Shown here piece after piece: positions 1 to 12,487 of a DNA stretch of 64,000 nt; within the stretch, counting starts at the first letter, position 1, and the number at the start of each line of letters is the position of its first letter. A model generated the notes under the pieces. It did not search any database, was not told where the DNA came from, and was given only the letters and a program-made list of their open reading frames with translations. Source of the DNA: Ptiloglossa arizonensis (lineage: Eukaryota; Arthropoda; Insecta; Hymenoptera; Colletidae); contig NW_027478440.1 in the NCBI RefSeq assembly GCF_051014685.1, forward strand, positions 248,001-312,000, read 5' to 3'. The translations under genes were made by a program, and so were the position numbers.

Positions 1-388
1 CGTTGTACGTTATACGTTATAAGTTGTACGTTATACGATGTACGTTATACGTTATTCGTTATACGTAATTCGTTACACGTTATACGTTACACGTTATACG
101 TTATACGTTTTACGATATACGATATACGTTATACGTTATACGTTATACGTTATACGTTATACTTTATACGTTATACGTTATACGTTATACGTTATACGTT
201 ATACGTTATACGTTATACGTTATACGTCATACGTTATACGTTATACGTTATACCTTAAACGTTATACGTTATACGTTATACGTTATACGTGATAAGTTAT
301 ACGTTACATGCTATACGTTATACGTTATACGTTATACGTTGTACGTTATACGTTATACGTTATACGTTATACGTTATACGTTATACGT
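1..388 (+). repeat. Left-domain module, copy at window edge
   Basis: This stretch matches 3,555-3,942 at an offset of 3,554 bp, including private variants: the ATGTACG and AATTCG units near 38-75, the CTTAAACG unit near 254, the GTGATAAG pair near 290 and TTACATGCTA near 304. The offset is two bases short of a multiple of seven because the 2-bp slip at 876-880 lies between the copies. The copy is cut by the window edge. Its ATGTACG-ATTCG-AATTCG core also recurs near 925, 12,725 and 14,664, and in altered form near 7,694, 10,459 and further right. Confidence 0.85.
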
Positions 389-420
389 TATACGTTATAC
401 GTTATACGTTATACGTTATA

Positions 421-469
421 CGTTACACGTTACACGTTACACGTTACACGTTACACGTTACACGTTACA
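421..469 (+). repeat. Run of seven identical CGTTACA variant units
   Basis: Seven consecutive units all carry the same T-to-C change, giving (CGTTACA)7 flanked on both sides by canonical units. The matching module near 3,975 has no such run. It is a local expansion of one variant by single-unit steps inside a canonical tract. Confidence 0.95.
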
Positions 470-707
470 CGTTATACGTTATACGTTATACGTTATACGT
501 TATACGTTATACGTTATACGTTATACGTTATACGTTATACGTTATACGTTATACGTTATACGTTATACGTTATACGTTATACGTTATACGTTATACGTTA
601 TACGTTATACGTTATACGTTATACGTTATACGTTATACGTTATACGTTATACGTTATACGTTATACGTTATACGTTATACGTTATACGTTATACGTTATA
701 CGTTATA
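470..707 (+). repeat. Homogeneous tract of 34 canonical units
   Basis: Thirty-four consecutive CGTTATA units without a single change, directly after the CGTTACA run and ended by a CCTTATA variant at 708. Long pure tracts like this are expected at recently expanded points of a satellite. Confidence 0.9.
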
Positions 708-875
708 CCTTATACGTTATACGTTATACGTTATACGTTATACGTTATACGTTATACGTTATACGTTATACGTTATACGTTATACGTTATACGTTATACG
801 TTATACGTTATACGTTATACGCTATACGTTATACGTTGTACGTTATACGTTATAAGTTGTACGTTATACGATGTA

Positions 876-880
876 TTATA
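876..880 (+). repeat. Five-base unit (register slip of -2)
   Basis: A TTATA pentamer follows a CGATGTA unit where a heptamer is expected, so the array loses two bases of register. The same slip in the same context recurs at 12,676-12,680, which shows it was copied with its block and did not arise twice. Confidence 0.9.
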
Positions 881-1041
881 CGTTATACGTTGTACGTTAT
901 ACGTTATAAGTTGTACGTTATACGATGTACGTTATACGTTATTCGTTATACGTAATTCGTTACACGTTATACGTTACACGTTATACGTTATACGTTTTAC
1001 GATATATGATATACGTTATACGTTATACGTTATACGTTATA

Positions 1042-1314
1042 GGTTAGACGTTATACGTTATACGTTATACGTCATACGATATACGTTATACGTTATTCAT
1101 TATACGTTCTTCGTTACAGGTTGTACGTTATACGTTATGCGTTATGCGTTTTACGTTATTGGGTCTACGTTACACGTTATACGTTATACGTTATACGTTA
1201 TACGTTATACGTTATACGTTATACATTATACGTGATACGTTATACTTTGTACGTTATACGTTATACGTTATACGTTATACATTATACGTTATACGTTATA
1301 CATTACATGTAATG
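1042..1314 (+). repeat. GGGTCT module, copy 1 of 5
   Basis: This module of about 273 bp carries a row of rare variants: GGTTAGACG at its start, ATTCATTATACG, GTTACAGG, two ATGCG units, an ATTGGGTCTACG junction, CTTTGTACG and a closing TTACATGTAATG. The GGG triplet lies at 1,161. Further copies have it at 3,079, 5,564, 13,227 and 14,172. The offsets 1,918, 2,485 and 945 bp are exact multiples of seven. Confidence 0.88.
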
Positions 1315-2049
1315 CGTTATACGTTACACGTTATACGTCATACGTTATACGTTATACGTTATACGTTATACGTTATACGTTATACGTTATACGTTATACG
1401 TTATACGTTATACGTTATACGTTATACGTTATACGTTATACGTTATACGCTACACGTTATACGTTATACGTTATACGTTATACGTTATACGACATACGTT
1501 ATTCTTTATACGTTACACGTTATACGTTATACGTTATACGACATACGTTATACGTTATACGTTATACGTTATACGTTATAGGTTATACGTTATACGTCAT
1601 AGATTATACGTTATACGTTATACGTTATACGTTATACGTTATACGTTATACGTTATACGTTATACGTTATACGTTATACGTTATACGTTATACGTAATAC
1701 GTTCCTCGTTACACGTTATACGATATACGTCATACGTAATACGTTATACGTTATACGTTATGCGTTATACGTAATACGTTATACGTTATACGTTATACGT
1801 TATACGTCATACGTTATACGTTATACGTTATACGTTATACGTTATACGTTATACGTTATACGTTATACGTTATACGTTATACGATAGACGTTATACGTCA
1901 TACGTTATACGTTATACGTTATACGTTATACGTTATGCGTTATACGTTATACGTTATACGTTATACGTTATACGTTATACGTTATACGTTATACGTTATA
2001 CGTTGTACGTTATACGTTATACGTTATACGTTATACGTTATACGTTATA

Positions 2050-2590
2050 CGTAATTCGTAATACGTTATACCTGGTACGTTATACGTTCTACGTTATACG
2101 TTATACGTTATACGTTATACGTTATACGTTATACGTTATACGTTATACGTTATACGTTATACGTTATACGTCATAGGTTATACGTTATATGTTATACGTT
2201 ATGCGTTATACGTTATACGTTATACGTTATACGTTATACGTTATACGTTATACGTTATACGTTGTACGTTGTACGTTATACGTTATACGTTCTACGTTAT
2301 ACGTTATACGTTATAGGGAATTCGTAATACGTTATACCTGGTACGTTATACGTTCTACGTTATACGTTATACGTTATACGTTATACGTTATACGTTATAC
2401 GTTATTCTTTATACGTTATACGTTATACGTTATACGTTATACGTTATACGTTATACGTTATACGTTATACGTTATACGTTGTACGTTGTACGTTATACGT
2501 TATACGTTCTACGTTATACGTTATACGTTATAGGTAATTCGTAATACGTTATACCTGGTACGTTATACGTTCTACGTTATACGTTATACG
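2050..2590 (+). repeat. Local repeat marked by CCTGGTACG, three copies
   Basis: The marker ATTCGTAATACG followed by CCTGGTACG and TTCTACG occurs at 2,071, 2,337 and 2,554, spaced 266 and 217 bp (38 and 31 units). I did not see CCTGG elsewhere in the window, so this looks like a small private expansion inside the left domain. The middle copy has TAGGGAATTCG in place of the related units of its neighbours. Confidence 0.82.
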
Positions 2591-2959
2591 TTATACATTA
2601 TACGTTATACGTTATACATTACATGTAATGCGTTATACGTTACACGTTATACGTCATACGTTATACGTTATACGTTATACGTTATACGTTATACGTTATA
2701 CGTTATACGTTATACTTTATACGTGATACGTTATACTTTGTACGTTGTACGTTATACGTTATACGTTATACATTATACGTTATACGTTATACATTACATG
2801 TAATGCGTTATACGTTACACGTTATACGTCATACGTTATACGTTATACGTTATACGTTATACGTTATACGTTATACGTTATACGTTATACGTTATACGTT
2901 ATACGATATACGTTATACGTTATACGTTATACTTTATACGTTATACGTTATACGTTATA

Positions 2960-3232
2960 GGTTAGACGTTATACGTTATACGTTATACGTCATACGATAT
3001 ACGTTATACGTTATTCATTATACGTTCTTCGTTACAGGTTGTACGTTATACGTTATGCGTTATGCGTTTTACGTTATTGGGTCTACGTTACACGTTATAC
3101 GTTATACGTTATACGTTATACGTTATACGTTATACGTTATACTTTATACGTGATACGTTATACTTTGTACGTTATACGTTATACGTTATACGTTATACAT
3201 TATACGTTATACGTTATACATTACATGTAATG
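2960..3232 (+). repeat. GGGTCT module, copy 2 of 5
   Basis: Start, GGGTCT junction and closing TTACATGTAATG all match copy 1 at a constant offset of 1,918 bp, so no length change separates them. One internal unit differs (CTTTATACG here against CATTATACG in copy 1). It is followed by about 300 bp of nearly pure units and then the copy of the left-edge module at 3,555. Confidence 0.87.
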
Positions 3233-3554
3233 CGTTATACGTTACACGTTATACGTCATACGTTATACGTTATACGTTATACGTTATACGTTATACGTTA
3301 TACGTTATACGTTATACGTTATACGTTATACGTTATACGTTATACGTTATACGTTATACGCTACACGTTATACGTTATACGTTATACGTTATACGTTATA
3401 CGTTATACGTTATACGTTATACGTTATACGTTATACGTTATACGTTATACGTTATACGTTATACGTTATACGTTATACGTTATACGTTATACGCTATACG
3501 TTATACGTTGTACGTTATACGTTATAAGTTGTACGTTATACGATGTACGTTATA

Positions 3555-3942
3555 CGTTGTACGTTATACGTTATAAGTTGTACGTTATACGATGTACGTT
3601 ATACGTTATTCGTTATACGTAATTCGTTACACGTTATACGTTACACGTTATACGTTATACGTTTTACGATATACGATATACGTTATACGTTATACGTTAT
3701 ACGTTATACGTTATACTTTATACGTTATACGTTATACGTTATACGTTATACGTTATACGTTATACGTTATACGTTATACGTCATACGTTATACGTTATAC
3801 GTTATACCTTAAACGTTATACGTTATACGTTATACGTTATACGTGATAAGTTATACGTTACATGCTATACGTTATACGTTATACGTTATACGTTGTACGT
3901 TATACGTTATACGTTATACGTTATACGTTATACGTTATACGT
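3555..3942 (+). repeat. Left-domain module, second copy
   Basis: This is the full counterpart of 1-388. It diverges on the right where a TGTTATA unit appears at 3,943; the first copy continues with canonical units and the CGTTACA run. The stretch to its right, about 3,943-4,620, holds two internally similar blocks built from ATTCTTTATACG, CGACATACG and CATAGATTATACG variants, which are also seen near 1,490-1,710. Confidence 0.83.
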
Positions 3943-5444
3943 TATATGTTATACGTTATTCTTTATACGTTATACGTTATACGTTATACGTTATACGACA
4001 TACGTTATTCTTTATACGTTACACGTTATACGTTATACGTTACACGACATACGTTATACGTTATACGTTATACGTTATACGTTATAGGTTATACGTTATA
4101 CGTCATAGATTATACGTTATACGTTATACGTTATACGTTATACGTTATACGTTATACGTTATACGTTATACGTTATACGTTATACGTAATACGTTCCTCG
4201 TTACACGTTATACGATATACGTCATACGTAATACGTTATACGTTATACGTTATGCGTTATACGTAATACGTTATACGTTATACGTTATACGTTATACGTC
4301 ATACGTTATACGTCATACGTTATACGTTATACGTTATACGTTTTACGTTATACGTTATACGTTATATGTTATACGTTATTCTTTATACGTTATACGTTAT
4401 ACGTTATACGTTATACGTTATACGACATACGTTATTCTTTATACGTTACACGTTATACGTTATACGTTATACGACATACGTTATACGTTATACGTTATAC
4501 GTTATACGTTATAGGTTATACGTTATACGTCATAGATTATACGTTATACGTTATACGTTATACGTTATACGTTATACGTTATACGTTATACGTTATACGT
4601 AATACGTTCCTCGTTACACGTTATACGTTATACGGTATGCGTTATACGTTTTACGTTAATCGTGATACGTTCTACGTTATACGTTACACGTTATACGTTA
4701 TACGTTATACGTTATACGTTATACGTTATACGTTATACGTTGTACGTTATACGTTATAAGTTGTACGATATACGATATACGTTATACGTTATTCTTTATA
4801 CGTTCTTCGTTACACGTTATACGTTATACCTTATACGATATACGTTATACGTTATAAGTTATACGTTATACGTCATAGGTTATACGTTGAACGTTATACG
4901 TTATACGTTTCACGTTATACATTATTCGTTATACGTTATACGTTATACGTTATACGTTATACGTTATACGTTATACGTTATACGTTATACGTTATACGTT
5001 ATACGTTATACGTTATACGTTATACGTTATACGTTATACGTTATACGTTATACGTTATACGTTATACGTTATACGTTATACGTTATACGTCATACGTTGT
5101 ACGTTATACGTTATAAGTTGTACGTTATACGATATACGTTATACGTTATTCGTTATACGTACTTCGTTACACGTTATACGTTATACGTTATACGTTATAC
5201 GTTTTACGATATAAGATATACGTTATACGTTATACGTTATACGTTATTCGTTATACGTACTTCGTTACACGTTATACGTTATACGTTATACGTTATACGT
5301 TATACGTTATACCTTATACGTTATACGTTATACGTTATACGTTATACGTTATACGTTATACGTTATACGTTATACGTTATACGTTATACGTTATACGATA
5401 TACGTTATACGTTATACTTTATACGTTATACGTTATACGTTATA
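3943..5444 (+). repeat. Variant-rich left-domain stretch
   Basis: No gene or unique DNA is present. The block is rich in changed units: two similar segments (about 3,950-4,200 and 4,370-4,620) share ATTCTTTATACG, CGACATACG, TTCCTCG and CATAGATTATACG. Then come a CATAGGTTATACGTTGAACG marker near 4,875 and a near-pure tract at about 4,925-5,090. The CATAGGTTATACGTTGAACG marker recurs only near 11,202 and 11,881, linking this stretch to the 679-bp duplication. Confidence 0.75.
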
Positions 5445-5717
5445 GGTTAGACGTTATACGTTATACGTTATACGTTATACGATATACGTTATACGTTATT
5501 CATTATACGTTCTTCGTTACAGGTTGTACGTTATACGTTATGCGTTATGCGTTTTACGTTATTGGGTCTACGTTACACGTTATACGTTATACGTTATACG
5601 TTATACGTTATACGTTATACGTTATACTTTATACGTGATACGTTATACTTTGTACGTTATACGTTATACGTTATACGTTATACATTATACGTTATACGTT
5701 ATACATTACATGTAATG
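5445..5717 (+). repeat. GGGTCT module, copy 3 of 5
   Basis: It matches copy 2 at an offset of 2,485 bp, from GGTTAGACG to TTACATGTAATG. It differs near its start, where canonical units replace the CGTCATA variant. Its right end overlaps the start of the large tandem duplication at 5,625, and the same end piece (CTTTATACGTGATACG to TTACATGTAATG) starts the second duplicate at 8,404. Confidence 0.86.
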
Positions 5718-6347
5718 CGTTATACGTTACACGTTATACGTCATACGTTATACGTTATACGTTATACGTTATACGTTATACGTTATACGTTATACGTTAT
5801 ACGTTATACGTTATACGTTATACGTTATACGCTACACGTTATACGTTATACGTTATACGTTATACGTTATACGTTATACGTTATACGTTATACGTTATAC
5901 GTTATACGTTATACGTTATACGTTATACGTTATACGTTATACGTTATACGTTATACGTTATACGTTATACGCTATACGTTATACGTTATACGTTATACGT
6001 TATACGTTATACGTTATACGTTATACGTTATACGTTATACGTTATACGTTATACGTTATACGTTATACGTTATACGTTATACGTTATACGTTATACGTTA
6101 TACGTTATACGTTATCCGTTGTACGTTATGCGTTATACGTTACACGTTATACGTTATACGTTATACGTTATACGTTATACGTTATACGTTATACTTTATA
6201 CGTTATACGTTATACGTTATACGTTATACGTTCTTCGTTATACGTTCTTCGTTACACGTTATACGTTATACGATATACGTTATACGATATACGCTATACG
6301 TTATACGTTATACGTTATACGTTATACGTTATACGTTATACGTTATA

Positions 6348-6697
6348 CGTAATATGTAATGCGTCATACGTTTTACGTTATTCGTTATACTTTTTTCGTT
6401 ACAAGTTATACGTTATACGTAATATGTAATGCGTCATACGTTTCACGTTATTCGTTATATTTTTTTCGTTACAAGTTATACGTTATACGTAATATGTAAT
6501 GCGTCATACGTTTTACGTTATTCGTTATACTTTTTTCGTTACAAGTCTTACGTTATACGTAATATGTAATGCGTCATACGTTTTACGTTATTCGTTATAC
6601 TTTTTTCGTTACAAGTTATACGTTATACGTAATATGTAATGCGTCATACGTTTTACGTTATTCGTTATACTTTTTTCGTTACAAGTTATACGTTATA
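6348..6697 (+). repeat. 70-bp higher-order repeat, five copies (array 1)
   Basis: Five exact-length 70-bp units, each of ten heptamers, of which only two are canonical CGTTATA. Diagnostic units are TGTAATG, CGTCATA, a T-run unit CTTTTTT, CGTTACA and AGTTATA. Copy 2 carries CGTTTCA and a T-only heptamer; copy 3 ends with AGTCTTA. The same private changes occur in array 2 at 9,106. The CTTTTTT unit gives the longest homopolymers I saw in the window. Confidence 0.95.
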
Positions 6698-6863
6698 CGT
6701 TATACCTTATAAGTTATACGTCATAAGTTATACGATACACGTTATACGTTATACGAAATATGTAATACGAAATACGTTTTACGTTATTCGTTATACGTTC
6801 TTCGTTACACGTTATAAGTTATACGTTATGCGTTATACGTTTTACGTTATTCGTGATACGATA
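6698..6863 (+). repeat. Conserved flank following each 70-bp array
   Basis: Directly after the 70-bp array comes a fixed block with CCTTATAAG, CATAAGTTATACGATACACG, CGAAATATGTAATACGAAATACG, TTCTTCGTTACACG and a closing CGTGATACGATATACG. The distance from the array's last base to the ATG in the closing GTGATACG context region is 156 bp in all five cases (closing element at 6,853, 9,611, 16,007, 23,273 and 30,525). Array plus flank therefore behave as one cassette. Confidence 0.9.
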
Positions 6864-8403
6864 TACGTTATACGTTATACGTTATACGTTATACGGTATA
6901 CGTTATACGTTATACGTTATACGTTATACGTTATACGTTATACGTTATGCGTTATACATTATGCGTTATACGTTCTTCGTTATACGTTATACGTTATACG
7001 TTATACGTTATACGTTATACGTTATACGTTATACGTTATACGTTATACGTTATACGTTATACGTTATACGTCATACGTTATACGTTATACGTTATACGTT
7101 ATACGTTATACGTTATACGTTGTACGTTATACGTTATAAGTTGTACGTTATACGATATACGTTATAAGTTATTCTTTATACGTTCTTCGTTACACGTTAT
7201 ACGTTATACGTTATACGTTATACGTTTTACGTTATTCGTTATACGTTATACGTTATACGATATACGTTATACGTTATACGTTATACGTTATACGTTATAC
7301 GTTATACGTTATACGTTATACGTTATACGTTATACGTTATACGTTATGCGTTATACATTATGCGTTATACGTTTTACGTTATTCGTTATACGTTATACGT
7401 TATACGTTATACGTTATACGTTATACGTTATACGTTATACGTTATACGTTATACGTTATACGTTATACGTTATACGTTATACGTTATACGTTATACGTTA
7501 TACGTTATACGTTATACGTTATACGTTATACGTTATACGTTATACGTTATACGTTATACGTTATACGTTATACGTTATACGTTATACGTTATACGTTCTT
7601 CGTTACACGTTATACGTTATACGCTATACGTTATACGTTGTACGCTATACGTTATACGTTGTACGTTATACGTTATAAGTTGTACGTTATACGATGTACG
7701 TTATATGTTATTCGTTATACGTAATTGGTTACACGTTATACGTTACACGTTATACGTTATACGTTTTACGGTATACGATATACGTTATACGTTATACGTT
7801 ATACGTTATACGTTATACGTTATACGTTATACGTTATACGTTGTACGTTATACGTTATAAGTTGTACGTTATACGATATACGTTATACATTATACGTTAT
7901 ACGTTATACATTACATGTTATGCGTTATACGTTATACGTTATACGTTATACGTTACACTTTATACGTTATAGGTGTTACGTTATACGTTATACGTTTTAC
8001 GATATAAGATATACGTTATACGTTATACGTTATACGTTATACGTTATACGTTATACGTTACACTTTATACGTTATAGGTGTTACGTTATACGTTATACGT
8101 TATACGTTATTCGTAATACGTTATACGTGATACGTTATACTTTGTACGTTATACGTTATACGTTATACGTTATACATTATACGTTATACGTTATACATTA
8201 CATGTTATGCGTTATACGTTATACGTTATACGTTATACGTTATACGTTATACGTTATACGTTATACGTTATACCTTATACATTATACGTTATACGTTATA
8301 CGTTGCACGTTATACGTTATAAGTTGTACGATATACGATATACGTTATACGTTATTCTTTATACGTTCTTCGTTACACGTTATACGTTATACGTTATACG
8401 TTA

Positions 8404-11160
8404 TACTTTATACGTGATACGTTATACTTTGTACGTTATACGTTATACGTTATACGTTATACATTATACGTTATACGTTATACATTACATGTAATGCGTT
8501 ATACGTTACACGTTATACGTCATACGTTATACGTTATACGTTATACGTTATACGTTATACGTTATACGTTATACGTTATACGTTATACGTTATACGTTAT
8601 ACGTTATACGCTACACGTTATACGTTATACGTTATACGTTATACGTTATACGTTATACGTTATACGTTATACGTTATACGTTATACGTTATACGTTATAC
8701 GTTATACGTTATACGTTATACGTTATACGTTATACGTTATACGTTATACGCTATACGTTATACGTTATACGTTATACGTTATACGTTATACGTTATACGT
8801 TATACGTTATACGTTATACGTTATACGTTATACGTTATACGTTATACGTTATACGTTATACGTTATACGTTATACGTTATACGTTATCCGTTGTACGTTA
8901 TGCGTTATACGTTACACGTTATACGTTATACGTTATACGTTATACGTTATACGTTATACGTTATACTTTATACGTTATACGTTATACGTTATACGTTATA
9001 CGTTCTTCGTTATACGTTCTTCGTTACACGTTATACGTTATACGATATACGCTATACGTTATACGTTATACGTTATACGTTATACGTTATACGTTATACG
9101 TTATACGTAATATGTAATGCGTCATACGTTTTACGTTATTCGTTATACTTTTTTCGTTACAAGTTATACGTTATACGTAATATGTAATGCGTCATACGTT
9201 TCACGTTATTCGTTATATTTTTTTCGTTACAAGTTATACGTTATACGTAATATGTAATGCGTCATACGTTTTACGTTATTCGTTATACTTTTTTCGTTAC
9301 AAGTCTTACGTTATACGTAATATGTAATGCGTCATACGTTTTACGTTATTCGTTATACTTTTTTCGTTACAAGTTATACGTTATACGTAATATGTAATGC
9401 GTCATACGTTTTACGTTATTCGTTATACTTTTTTCGTTACAAGTTATACGTTATACGTTATACCTTATAAGTTATACGTCATAAGTTATACGATACACGT
9501 TATACGTTATACGAAATATGTAATACGAAATACGTTTTACGTTATTCGTTATACGTTCTTCGTTACACGTTATAAGTTATACGTTATGCGTTATACGTTT
9601 TACGTTATTCGTGATACGATATACGTTATACGTTATACGTTATACGTTATACGGTATACGTTATACGTTATACGTTATACGTTATACGTTATACGTTATA
9701 CGTTATGCGTTATACATTATGCGTTATACGTTCTTCGTTATACGTTATACGTTATACGTTATACGTTATACGTTATACGTTATACGTTATACGTTATACG
9801 TTATACGTTATACGTTATACGTTATACGTTATACGTCATACGTTATACGTTATACGTTATACGTTATACGTTATACGTTATACGTTGTACGTTATACGTT
9901 ATAAGTTGTACGTTATACGATATACGTTATAAGTTATTCTTTATACGTTCTTCGTTACACGTTATACGTTATACGTTATACGTTATACGTTTTTCGTTAT
10001 TCGTTATACGTTATACGTTATACGATATACGTTATACGTTATACGTTATACGTTATACGTTATACGTTATACGTTATACGTTATACGTTATACGTTATAC
10101 GTTATACGTTATGCGTTATACATTATGCGTTATACGTTTTACGTTATTCGTTATACGTTATACGTTATACGTTATACGTTATACGTTATACGTTATACGT
10201 TATACGTTATACGTTATACGTTATACGTTATACGTTATACGTTATACGTTATACGTTATACGTTATACGTTATACGTTATACGTTATACGTTATACGTTA
10301 TACGTTATACGTTATACGTTATACGTTATACGTTATACGTTATACGTTATACGTTATACGTTCTTCGTTACACGTTATACGTTATACGCTATACGTTATA
10401 CGTTGTACGCTATACGTTATACGTTGTACGTTATACGTTATAAGTTGTACGTTATACGATGTACGTTATATGTTATTCGTTATACGTAATTGGTTACACG
10501 TTATACGTTACACGTTATACGTTATACGTTTTACGGTATACGATATACGTTATACGTTATACGTTATACGTTATACGTTATACGTTATACGTTATACGTT
10601 ATACGTTGTACGTTATACGTTATAAGTTGTACGTTATACGATATACGTTATACATTATACGTTATACGTTATACATTACATGTTATGCGTTATACGTTAT
10701 ACGTTATACGTTATACGTTACACTTTATACGTTATAGGTGTTACGTTATACGTTATACGTTTTACGATATAAGATATACGTTATACGTTATACGTTATAC
10801 GTTATACGTTATACGTTATACGTTACACTTTATACGTTATAGGTGTTACGTTATACGTTATACGTTATACGTTATTCGTAATACGTTATACGTGATACGT
10901 TATACTTTGTACGTTATACGTTATACGTTATACGTTATACATTATACGTTATACGTTATACATTACATGTTATGCGTTATACGTTATACGTTATACGTTA
11001 TACGTTATACGTTATACGTTATACGTTATACGTTATACCTTATACATTATACGTTATACGTTATACGTTGCACGTTATACGTTATAAGTTGTACGATATA
11101 CGATATACGTTATACGTTATTCTTTATACGTTCTTCGTTACACGTTATACGTTATACGTT
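8404..11160 (+). repeat. Tandem duplication of about 2.77 kb, copy 2
   Basis: This is the second copy of 5,625-8,403, directly abutting it. The breakpoint is visible: copy 1 runs into CTTTATACGTGATACG at 8,404, while copy 2 at the matching place runs into ACGATATAAGTTATACG at 11,161. Single changes distinguish the copies, for example TTTTTCG near 9,990 against TTTTACG in copy 1. The near identity points to a recent event. Confidence 0.92.
9106..9455 (+). repeat. 70-bp higher-order repeat, five copies (array 2)
   Basis: It matches array 1 at an offset of 2,758 bp, with the same CGTTTCA plus T-only heptamer in copy 2 and AGTCTTA at the end of copy 3. It was carried along by the 2.77-kb duplication. 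The conserved flank follows at 9,456-9,621. Confidence 0.95.
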
Positions 11161-11839
11161 ATACGATATAAGTTATACGTTATAAGTTATACGTTATACG
11201 TCATAGGTTATACGTTGAACGTTATACGTTATACGTAGTATGTAATGCGTCATACGTTTTACGTTATTCGTTATACGTTTTTCGTTAGAAGTTATACGTT
11301 ATACGTTATACGTTATACGTCATAGGTTATACGTTATACGTTATACGTTATACGTTACACATTATGCGTTATACGTTATATGTTATTCGTTATACGTTAT
11401 ACGTTATACGTTATACGTTATACGTTATACGTTATACGTTATAGGTTATACGTTATACGTTATACGTTATACGTTATACGTTATACGTTATACGTTATAC
11501 GTTATACGTTATACGTTATACGTTATACGTTATACGTTATACGTTATACGTTATACGTTATACGTTATACGTTATACGTTATACGTTATACGTTATACGT
11601 TATACGTTATACATTATACGTTATACGTTATACATTACATGTTATGCGTTATACGTTATACGTTATACGTTATACGTTATACGTTATACGTTATACGTTA
11701 TACGTTATACGTTATACCTTATACGTTATACGTTATATGTTATACGTTGTACGTTATACGTTATAAGTTGTACGATATACGATATACGTTATACGTTATT
11801 CTTTATACGTTCTTCGTTACACGTTATACGTTATACGTT
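11161..11839 (+). repeat. 679-bp tandem duplication, copy 1
   Basis: The markers CATAGGTTATACG-TTGAACG, GTAGTATGTAATGCG, TTTTTCGTTA and CACATTATGCG recur at a constant offset of 679 bp (97 units): CATAGG at 11,202 and 11,881, CACATTATGCG at about 11,357 and 12,036. This copy has TGTTATT units after CACATTATGCG and a pure tract at about 11,455-11,610. The entry resembles the stretch near 4,840-4,890. Confidence 0.87.
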
Positions 11840-12123
11840 ATACGATATACGTTATACGTTATAAGTTATACGTTATACGTCATAGGTTATACGTTGAACG
11901 TTATACGTTGTACGTAGTATGTAATGCGTCATACGTTTTACGTTATTCGTTATACGTTTTTCGTTACAAGTTATACGTTATACGTTATACGTTATACGTC
12001 ATAGGTTATACGTTATACGTTATACGTTATACGTTACACATTATGCGTTAAACGTTATACGTTATTCGTTATACGTTATACGTTATACGTTATACGTTAT
12101 ACGTTATACGTTATACGTTATAG
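11840..12123 (+). repeat. 679-bp tandem duplication, partial copy 2
   Basis: It repeats the first part of 11,161-11,839 up to the GGTTATA unit at 12,123, then runs into the longest pure tract of the window. It differs from copy 1 by GTTAAACG near 12,048 and by GTTGTACG near 11,907. Confidence 0.83.
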
Positions 12124-12487
12124 GTTATACGTTATACGTTATACGTTATACGTTATACGTTATACGTTATACGTTATACGTTATACGTTATACGTTATAC
12201 GTTATACGTTATACGTTATACGTTATACGTTATACGTTATACGTTATACGTTATACGTTATACGTTATACGTTATACGTTATACGTTATACGTTATACGT
12301 TATACGTTATACGTTATACGTTATACGTTATACGTTATACGTTATACGTTATACGTTATACGTTATACGTTATACGTTATACGTTATACGTTATACGTTA
12401 TACGTTATACGTTATACGTTATACGTTATACGTTATACGTTATACGTTATACGTTATACGTTATACGTTATACGTTATACGTTATAC
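12124..12487 (+). repeat. Longest pure tract, 52 canonical units
   Basis: Fifty-two consecutive CGTTATA units (364 bp) with no change, bounded by GGTTATA on the left and CCTTATA on the right. It is the longest uninterrupted canonical run I found and lies at the junction between the duplicated block (5.6-12.1 kb) and the returning left-domain modules (12.6-15.0 kb). Confidence 0.92.

Larger units (their letters stand above)
5625..8403 (+). repeat. Tandem duplication of about 2.77 kb, copy 1
   Basis: This block and 8,404-11,160 match variant for variant. Offsets run 2,779 at the left end, 2,758 through the 70-bp array and 2,765 from about 7,360 on, all multiples of seven, so the copies differ only by whole units in pure tracts. 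In order it holds the CTTTATACGTGATACG entry, pure units, a TCCGTTGTACG marker near 6,115, the 70-bp array, its 166-bp flank, several ATAAGTTGTACG marker blocks, and a pair of GGTGTTACG markers 105 bp apart (7,971 and 8,076). Confidence 0.92.

Noticed and set aside
2310..2340. GGGAATTCG near 2,316 as the edge of an inserted sequence
   Set aside because: It replaces GGTAATTCG-type units of the neighbouring copies in the same register; it is a variant unit.
6590..6612. T-run (CTTTTTTCG) as a transcription terminator
   Set aside because: No GC-rich stem precedes it and the same T-run recurs every 70 bp in a non-coding array.
6348..6697. CRISPR-like direct repeat array
   Set aside because: The 70-bp units abut with no spacers and are made of the same heptamers as the surroundings. 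It is a higher-order satellite repeat.
7180..7205. CENP-B box-like start (TTCG, four bases, A) in TTCTTCGTTACACG
   Set aside because: The first half fits TTCGNNNNA by chance, but the required CGGG part is absent in all copies; they read TTAT there.
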